Made by a program: the position numbers and the translations under genes. Below are positions 57,349 through 64,000 of a stretch of DNA of 64,000 nucleotides, piece after piece (position 1 is the first letter of the stretch; each line of letters starts with the position of its first letter). Source of the stretch: Agrostemma githago. Its lineage: Eukaryota > Streptophyta > Magnoliopsida > Caryophyllales > Caryophyllaceae. The stretch is taken from assembly GCA_958450325.1 (NCBI GenBank), contig OY288256.1:46518953-46582952 (forward strand). Direction: 5' to 3'. The notes beneath the pieces are model-generated. The model was not told the DNA's origin. It made no database searches and was given only the letters and a program-made list of their open reading frames with translations.

Positions 57349-58839
57349 TTAAGAAAAACGAGTTGGAAACTTGTTAGAGACCAAATAATTAACAATATTT
57401 GCATACCAAGGTTCTTGAGTACGTAAAGCAAATAAAGTTTCATCAAGAAAAACCTCCTTTACCGACTCCAAACCATGGTCATGGTCATCATTCTGAACTA
57501 ACCGACTCAAGTGGTCCGCAACCACGTTTTCTGCACCTTTCTTGTCCTTCACTTCAATATCGAACTCACTAAGGAGGATAATCCAACGGATTAGCCTCGG
57601 CTTGGCCTCCTTCTTCGTCATCAAGTAACGAAGCGCAGCATGATCTGAATAAATAACAACTTTAGTACCAAGCAAGTAAGAACGAAATTTTTCTTAAGCA
57701 AAGACTACCGCCAACATTTCTTTCTCATTAGTAGAGTAATTGCGTTGTGCATCATTAAGGGTCATAAAAGCCTAATGAATAACATGAGAAGGTCTCCCAT
57801 CCTTTTGACCCAAGACCGCCCCTAAAGCATAATCACTTGCGTCACACATGATCTCAAAAGGAAGAGACCAATTAGGGGCTTGAATGATCGGGGCGGTTGT
57901 GAGACGAGTTTTCAACTCATCAAATGTCTTCTTGCACGCCTCATCAAAAACAAAGTCAACCTCCTTTTGCAACAATTTGCACAATGGTTGTGCAATCTTG
58001 GAAAAATCCTTAATAAATTTTCGGTAAAAACTTGCATGTCCAAGAAAGGAGCGAACTTCGCGCACCTTAGTAGGGTAAGGAAGAGTCTTAATTGTATCAA
58101 CTTTCGCTTTATCTACCTCGATCCCCTTACCCGACACAACATGTCCCAAAACTATACCTTGCTCAACCATAAAGTGACACTTCTCAGAATTAGGTACAAG
58201 GTAGTTAGTTTCAACACAACGCTTCAAAACAAGTGATAAATGATGTAAACATGCATCGAAAGAATTACCATGCACAGTAAAATCATCCATAAACACCTCA
58301 ATAAAATTCTCCACATACTCGGAGAAAATACTCATCATGTAGCGCTGAAATGTTACGGGTGCATTACATAACCCGAACGGCATGCGTCGATATGCAAATG
58401 TGCCGAAAGGGCATGTAAAAGTAGTCTTCTCTTGATCCTCAGGAGCAATTGCTATCTGAAAATAGCCCGAATAACCATCCAAGAAGCAGTAATATGCTTT
58501 GCCTGCGAGTCTCTCAAGCATCTGATCAGTGAAAGGAAGAGGAAAGTGGTCTTTCCTTGTTACCGTGTTCAGCCTACGGTAATCTATACACACTCTCCAT
58601 CCATTCTGGACTTGAGTAGGTACTAAATCCCCATCCTTATTCTCTACATCCGTGACCCCGCTTTTCTTAGGGACAACCTGAGTGGGACTAACCCACTTGC
58701 TATCAGAAATAGGATAGATCATACCTACTTGCAGAAGCTTCAATACCTCCTTCTTCACAACCTCCATCATAGTAGGGTTCAACCTTCGCTGCGGTTGCCT
58801 TACCAGTCTTGCCTCATCCACTAGCAAAATTCGATGCAT
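57349..58839 (-). pseudogene. Athila reverse transcriptase and RNase H
   Basis: RT begins MHRILLVDEARLVRQPQRRL and contains WRVCIDYRRLN, KDHFPLPFTDQML, RRMPFGLCNAP and the catalytic FMDDF (about 58290). RNase H follows: MCDASDYALGAVLG, then TAG at 57772-57774, another stop near 57695, and KVVIYSDHAALRYL with VVADHLSRL. A further TAA near 57350 separates it from integrase. Gene order RT-RNase H-integrase is that of Ty3 elements. Confidence 0.9.
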
Positions 58840-59753
58840 ACCAGTCGATGGACTTATGCCCTTGATGTCGGCAATGGTCTAACCAATAGCTTGCTTATTC
58901 TCCTTCAACACCTCCACCAACCTCTTTTCTTGTTCCTTGGTGAGCTTACTAGAAATAATTGCAGGCAATGTATCTCCCTCACCAAGGAACACATACTTCA
59001 AGTGATCCAGGAGTGGTTTCAGGTCTACAACTGGTGCGTGCAAAATAGATGGTAACAAAGTGTCACGAGGCACAGTTAGTTGTAATGAAGGTGGAACCGT
59101 GTGCACGAAGGACACTCCGGTCAACTCAGCTGCTGTTTCCTGCATGTTAGCAGACACTAAATCATCAAACTTCTTATCTGCTATACCGTTCTCAATCACG
59201 ACCTGCAACTCATCTGGGTTATCCAAATCGAAAGTTTCCTGCACTAATGGCTCAAACACGTCAATAAGACATAAAGAATGGTCCTCGGTGGGGAATTTCA
59301 TAGCATTGAAAATATTGTACTCCACCACCTGACCATCAAACTCCATAGTAAGAGAGTCGCTGCAAACATCAATCTTAGTTTCGCAGTTTTCATAAATGGT
59401 TTCCCCAACAGTATAGGGGCAGCATGTCTATCGTGCTCCATGTCTAGCACATAAAAATCCGCAGGGAAAATCAATTTATCAACCATGACCAAGACATCTT
59501 CTATGACTCCCTTAGGATAAACATTGGACCGATCCGCTAATTGAATGACAATATTAGTTTTACTCATAGGTCCAAGTTTAAGTGACTGATAGATAGAATA
59601 CGGAAGCACATTAATCGAAGCACCCAAATCTAACATAGCTCTATGAAATTCGGTGTCTCCTATAGTACAAGGTATTATGAACATTCCCAGATCTCCACAC
59701 TTAGTGGGCCATTTACGTTGAAACACGGCCGAAACATGTTCACTTACCTTCAC
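58840..59753 (-). pseudogene. Athila protease and linker
   Basis: The active-site triad lies in AMLDLGASINVLPYSIYQSL (about 59640-59585), with PILLGKPFMKTA further on. A frameshift near 59330 leads into the acidic linker to RT (59346-58879), where LTKEQEKRLVEVLKENKQAI is the usual sequence just before RT. Confidence 0.85.
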
Positions 59754-60072
59754 CTTCTCGATTCCCTTAAGCCTATTATTCCTCTTTATGGTACAAAGTT
59801 CTTTTAAAAACTTTGCATATCGAGGGACACTTTTAAGTAACTCTAAAAGGGGAATATTTACCTCACAATTACGAAGGGTGTCGTAAACATCATTATCATG
59901 CTCGCTCCTTCTTACGAGTATCCTTCAATGCATCTGGGAAAGGTGGTGGAGGATCGTGGATTTGAACCGATGGTGCCTTCACTGTAGAACTCGGCACCAC
60001 TTTGTCATCTTCGATCACATGTGCACTCCCATCATCAACGACCATCTCATCTTCCTCTTGGATAGCAACTTC

Positions 60073-60540
60073 CTAGGATCTAGCTTTAGGCTTCTTGACC
60101 TCTACTAGTTGTCTTCCATTTCTCAAAGACACCGCACTCACATTCTTCTTTGGGTTTTCTACCGTTTGAGATGGTAGACCACCCGTTTGTCCCGCTTTTA
60201 ACCGATTAATCGCGGTTTCCAGTCGACTCACTTGAGTCTCAAGATTCTTGAAATTCTGCTTGTTTTCCGCTCGATCTTGAGTAACACTTACAGTGGTTTC
60301 CCGAATCATGTCCTCCGTGGACATTGATGAACTCGGTGTTGCTTGTTGTTGTGGAACCTGTGATGTGAACTGTTGTCCTTGAGGTCGTGGAATGAATTGA
60401 CCTCTAGGAGGGCCACTTGATTGACCTTGAAAATTACCCCATCGAAAGATAGGATGACTTCTCCATCCTTCATTGTAGGTTTCGGAGTAAGGATCTCATT
60501 TCTTCTTGTTCGAGGTTTTATCCCAAACACCATTTACCTC
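60073..60540 (-). pseudogene. Athila gag-protease linker
   Basis: Contains QVSRLETAINRL (coiled-coil-like) and VSAVSLRNGRQLVEV, the counterpart of the NAVxLRxGK linker. Breaks separate it from gag and protease. A short stretch from 59754 to 60072 continues the linker with frameshifts. Confidence 0.65.
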
Positions 60541-60547
60541 TTCGGAA

Positions 60548-61557
60548 CTACCCTCTTGCACATAAGGGTAAATCACTATGATGTCCCTCCGTGGAACATA
60601 TACCGCACACCTTAGCATGTTGCCTACCTCCCATCATAGCTTGGATCGCCGATGTTAAACTATTGACTTTCTCTTCAAGGTTTGAAGTAGGGTTCAATGA
60701 GCTTACAACGCGCTTCGAATTTCTCCTAGCATAATCCCTCGAACTTTCCGCTAGATCACTGATAATATTCCACGCTTGTGTCGGGTTCTTGTTCACTATA
60801 CCACCGCCACTAGCCGAATGAATCATGCGGCTATCCTCGGGTGTAAGTCCACCACAGAAATATAGGATAAGATCCTGGTCCGAATACCCATGATAGGGAC
60901 AACTGGCACAAAGCTGCTTGAATCTCTCATAGAACTCATACATGGTTTTCCCGTCTCGTTGTTCCACATTGCTAATGGTTTTCTTCAAGTGTGCGGAACG
61001 GGACGGTGGGAAGTACTTCTCTAGAAACGCCTTCTTCATATCCACCCAAGTTGTGACACTATTAGGTGGTAGATAGTACAACCAATCTCTTGCGTTCCCC
61101 TTCAATGAAAAGGGAAAAGCTCGTAGTTGTAATTGCTCGTCAGTCACACCAGCCGGCTTCATACTAGAGCATAAAATATGGAAATCCGAAAGTGTTTTTT
61201 CGGATCTTTGATGCTCGTTCCATTGAAAGTAGGTAGATGATGAATCAGACCCGATTTCAATTCAAAAGTGGCTCCCTCGGCTAGAGCTGGGAAAGTAATG
61301 CACAACGGTTGAACTGCAAGATCAGGAGCTGTGAGCTCCTTTAGAGTACGTGTTTCTCTTGCCATAATTACTCCATCTTCAGATTCCGGTACAGACTCCG
61401 GTATAGAATCCAGTGTAGACTCTAGATCGCTTTCGGGCTCGGGTTGCTGAAAAACGATCAATTCGCTATTATCACCATGTCTCCAACTGAAAATGGAACG
61501 TTCAATCTCTGAGTCGAAGGGCTCGAGTGGATTGTTAGTGGAACGAGTATTATGCAT
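60548..61557 (-). pseudogene. Athila gag
   Basis: The first part (61557-61159) starts MHNTRSTNNPLEPFDSEIE and has the conserved RETRTLKELTAPDLAVQPLC and FELKSGLIHHLPTFNG. A frame change at about 61160 leads to 61162-60548 with the Retrotrans_gag domain (LRAFPFSLKGNARDWLYYLP; FYERFKQLCASCPYHGYSDQ) and a zinc knuckle-like CGICSTEGHHSDLPLC. Gag forms the particle shell and binds element RNA. Confidence 0.88.
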
Positions 61558-61608
61558 ATGCTAGCGTACCTAAAATAAAAATTAAAACACAAAAATTAAC
61601 TATTGCTT

Positions 61609-61626
61609 TCCCCGGCAACGGCTCCA
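61609..61626 (-). other. Primer-binding site, tRNA-Asp type with one mismatch
   Basis: TCCCCGGCAACGGCTCCA on the plus strand; the usual site has GGCGCCA at the end. It lies 5 bp from the LTR. Confidence 0.82.
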
Positions 61627-61631
61627 AAATT

Positions 61632-61836
61632 TGGTGAGCCGAAGTTGTATGCTTCCAAAAAAACTATTTATGCACTTATAACCACAAAACTAAAGTAATA
61701 GTGTAGGGAAATAAGGGTCGATCCACAGAGAAGACGAAGTAATTTAAGTGAATTAAAACTAGAAATTAATAATTAAGAAAGGGGGTGATTGGGTGATTGA
61801 GTAACTAAAACTAACTAATAAGCAAATAACGAAATC

Positions 61837-61932
<96 letters not shown>

Positions 61933-63023
61933 CGAATTCAAATGATTAAAAAGATCTCGGGTAAGAATTTCCACAACTAATTATCAAATTGATCATAGAC
62001 TAACGACTTTCTCCTAACTATAGAGCAAACTATCATGGGAAGTAAATCCCGTATCTCACGTGAATATTATTTGACTCGAAACGCGATAATCAAATAACCT
62101 AATTATCAAACAACCTAACACACGCGATTAAGTTTAATTCAATAATAGCATTAACGAATGGAGAACGATAGAAGTGACGACCAATAAAACACGCGATTAT
62201 TAGTTCGAATCACAAGTTAAATCTCTCTCTAACCTAGATATGATGAAATGCATCCAATATTAAGGCTAAAGATTGTTACTTTATTTAACGGTTTTGAACA
62301 ATTACGGATTCAATCGCTAGAATAACAATAGATTGAAAATTGCAAAGATTAATTAGCTACTTTAATCTAAACATTCAACAATCATGCAAATATGAACGGA
62401 GAAATAACAATACTCAAGAGATAGAATAAAGAGGAATTAAAGTCTCACAATTGAATAATTAGAAGCTTTAAATCTTAATCCGAGAAGAAGGAATTAGTTG
62501 CACATGCTAGGGTTTTTCTTCTCTTTTTTTTCTAATTGAACGTGATGATGATGATGATGAATTGTGAATAATCAATCCCTTCACTTAACCTAATACTAGT
62601 CTCCTAATAATAATAATAATAATAATAATAAAATAGAAAGATATAAAGTTTCCTAAATAAAACAAAGTCTTCTAAACGTAAAAAATTAAGGTGGAATAAA
62701 GCTGAGATGGGTCACGTAAACAGGCATCCGCACGACCCGCGTAAGACCCGCGCGGCTCGCGTGGATCTGGGGCGACTCGCTTGGCCATCTGCTGCTCTTC
62801 ACGACTTTCTTCGTTTTTTCCTCGCTTCGTGTCTTCTACTGGGCTTTCCAATTCTTCATGAGTCATCCATTCTTGGCCCAACTAACGATCGAGATCAGAA
62901 TCCTCAAAATAGCTTATATTACATTCGTACCAAAATGACACAAATGCACTACAAGACACCCGATTAAGCTCACAAAAATACACAAAAACCGTTGTAATAA
63001 CTACGACTAAATCCGGCCTATCA
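61632..63023 (-). repeat. 5' LTR of the 11.6-kb Athila element
   Basis: 1,392 bp, longer than its partner mainly because of an expanded AAT array. It matches 51382-52688 closely outside that array, including the GCGACTCGC-type region at 62735-62780, where substitutions and indels are seen. Confidence 0.9.
61837..61929. repeat. AAT microsatellite, about 30 units
   Basis: An uninterrupted AAT run inside the right LTR. The same place in the left LTR (51581-51598) has only about 6 units. The open frame of polyisoleucine on the minus strand is an artefact of this run. Confidence 0.95.
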
Positions 63024-64000
63024 TGAAGCCATAGCAAAAATCTACAACTTTGGGAAGGGTTACACGGTTATTATCCCTAGGGAGAAGGATACTGTATGCA
63101 AACCCCCCGACAATTGCATAGCCGTTTACCATAAGTGCTTGGAATTTGGCCTGCGCTTTCCTCTTCACCCTTTATTTGAGGAGGCTTTCAGGCGTATGAA
63201 TGTTGCTATTGCCCAGCTGACCGCCGTGGCTGTCAGGTCGCTGGTGGCCTATGCTTGGGTATGCCTATTCCTAGGGGACGACCTCTCCAGAGACGCCTTT
63301 AGGTACATGATTGGTCTGCAGATGGTTTCTTCTGCAGAGGGGGTGGGGCTCTAGGGTATTTCTCCCTTCTTAGACAGAAGGGTTATTCCTTGGTCTGGCC
63401 TGCCATGAACAACCTAAAACACTGGAAAGACAACTTCCTTTACATCCATAGCGAGAAGGGGTGGAGAATCCCCCCGCACTTCAGGAATCATGTCCACACT
63501 CGCCTGGAGACTCGCGAGGAGTATCACCCTGAAGTTGGCTGGAAGGCCTTTGAGGTTAAGCTGTGCAGGAAAGACGAATCCTTGGTAGAATAGTTTGTCT
63601 GTGTGAAGGATGGGAAAGGCGTGCATGGCCCCACTATCTGGCTCCCTCATGCTGACCTTATAGCGACTGACGAATACCTGACACCTTTGGGGTTGAAACC
63701 TGGTCTTTCTTCAGGTAGCTCAGGGGATTTGGTGTTTTGATGGACTCTTTCTTGGGACTTTTTACCATGCATTCACTTAGTTTGTTTTTCCTGCAGAGTA
63801 TCAGAAGAACACTTGGACGAAGAAACAGTTGAAGTGCCTCGGACTAGATATAGAACACAGGCCCCTCACTGCCCGCTCTGCTCTCCCTCCTGGTTTTAAG
63901 AGAGAAACTCTTATGGGTCATATAAAGAGCGTTACAGCGAGTAAGGCGAGGCTTCCTCCTCCTCCTCCTCCTCCTCCTAAGCCGGCTTCTAAATGCCCTA

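Larger units (their letters stand above)
51382..63023 (-). mobile_element. Athila-type Ty3/gypsy element, 11.6 kb, inactive
   Basis: LTRs at 51382-52688 and 61632-63023 run TGGTGAGCC to CCTATCA on the plus strand. The flanking 5-bp sequences TGAGG (51377-51381) and TGAAG (63024-63028) match at four of five positions. The tRNA-Asp-type primer site at 61609 and gene order gag, protease, RT, RNase H, integrase, then a further 3' frame give minus orientation and an Athila identity. Multiple stops and frameshifts make it non-autonomous now. Confidence 0.9.
51031..64000 (+). pseudogene. Transposase_28-type gene, split by an Athila element, runs off the window
   Basis: The N-terminus (51031-51381) is Ser/Asp/Glu-rich (ILSFDESSSEGSEEDVGRV). 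The sequence continues at 63024 with the domain known as putative gypsy-type transposon (Transposase_28): CLEFGLRFPLHPLFEEAF then LTAVAVRSLVAYAWVCLF. The 11.6-kb Athila element separates them. Problems: the N-terminal frame is one base out of phase with the domain near 51340, frame changes again near 63360, and TAG stops the frame at 63594-63596. An intron with GT at 63715 and CAG ending at 63796 is convincing, since joining keeps the phase. The next exon encodes NTWTKKQLKCLGLDI and a polyproline run from CCT repeats (63953-63978) and continues past 64000. Such genes occur as extra frames of Tat-lineage elements and as single-copy transposon relatives; which applies is not settled. Confidence 0.6.

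Noticed and set aside
61759..61974. Polyisoleucine frame on the minus strand
   Set aside because: It only reads the AAT microsatellite inside an LTR.
1..64000. tRNA, rRNA or CRISPR features
   Set aside because: No cloverleaf-like or rRNA-like stretch was recognised; tRNA-like strings are primer-binding sites, and the repeat arrays are minisatellites or transposon repeats, not spaced CRISPR units.

Overview
This window is plant nuclear DNA, almost certainly from a eudicot. It is AT-rich and built from nested transposable elements. Recognisable are Ty3/gypsy LTR elements of Athila type with tRNA-Asp-like primer sites, a Tat/Ogre-like LTR unit, an Ale-like Ty1/copia element, L1-type LINEs, a CACTA end, hAT and Mutator MITEs, and Stowaway and Tourist MITEs. 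The species cannot be fixed by eye. I see no rRNA or tRNA gene, CRISPR array or prokaryotic feature.

Left part (1-22370). A 3.4-kb solo LTR (353-3760, perfect AAAAG duplication) lies beside a decayed, intron-containing plant-mobile-domain gene on the minus strand (3815-6113), which is itself split by a 659-bp hAT MITE. A minisatellite follows (6420-7020), then a polypurine tract and an LTR (7421 to about 9250) with a primer-binding-like site on its other side. A non-autonomous Athila-type element (9309-17262) sits just past that site and carries a LINE fragment. Next come a GC-rich patch and a nearly full-length L1-type LINE on the minus strand (17559-22358).

Middle (22371-42120). This is AT-rich intergenic DNA with MITEs, some of them nested MITE-in-MITE, and a degenerate array of about 135-bp units (24540-25870). 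A small unrecognised gene (26453-26760) had its stop codon displaced by an Ale-like copia element (26757-31737). A truncated CACTA element with dense subterminal repeats ends at 33998, followed by a copia relic. The only intact-looking host gene is a single-exon, 230-codon reading frame at 38856-39548 (minus). A second hAT MITE (40138-41273) contains a Mutator-type MITE.

Right part (42120-64000). A left-truncated Athila element (minus) has its reverse transcriptase gene split by a 1.64-kb solo LTR (42651-44291). Beyond it is a plus-strand stretch with an 85-bp tandem duplication carrying G-boxes, a basic-to-acidic open frame (49929-50450) and a second promoter driving a Transposase_28-type gene (51031 to past 64000). 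That gene is split by an 11.6-kb Athila element (51382-63023) that has gag, protease, reverse transcriptase/RNase H, integrase and an ATHILA-type 3' open frame.

Nearly all element genes are dead through stop codons or frameshifts; many stops fit C-to-T change at methylated cytosines. The genes do not form a pathway. The window is a record of successive insertions, with two extra-gene modules (mobile-domain gene and Transposase_28 gene) as its least ordinary content.
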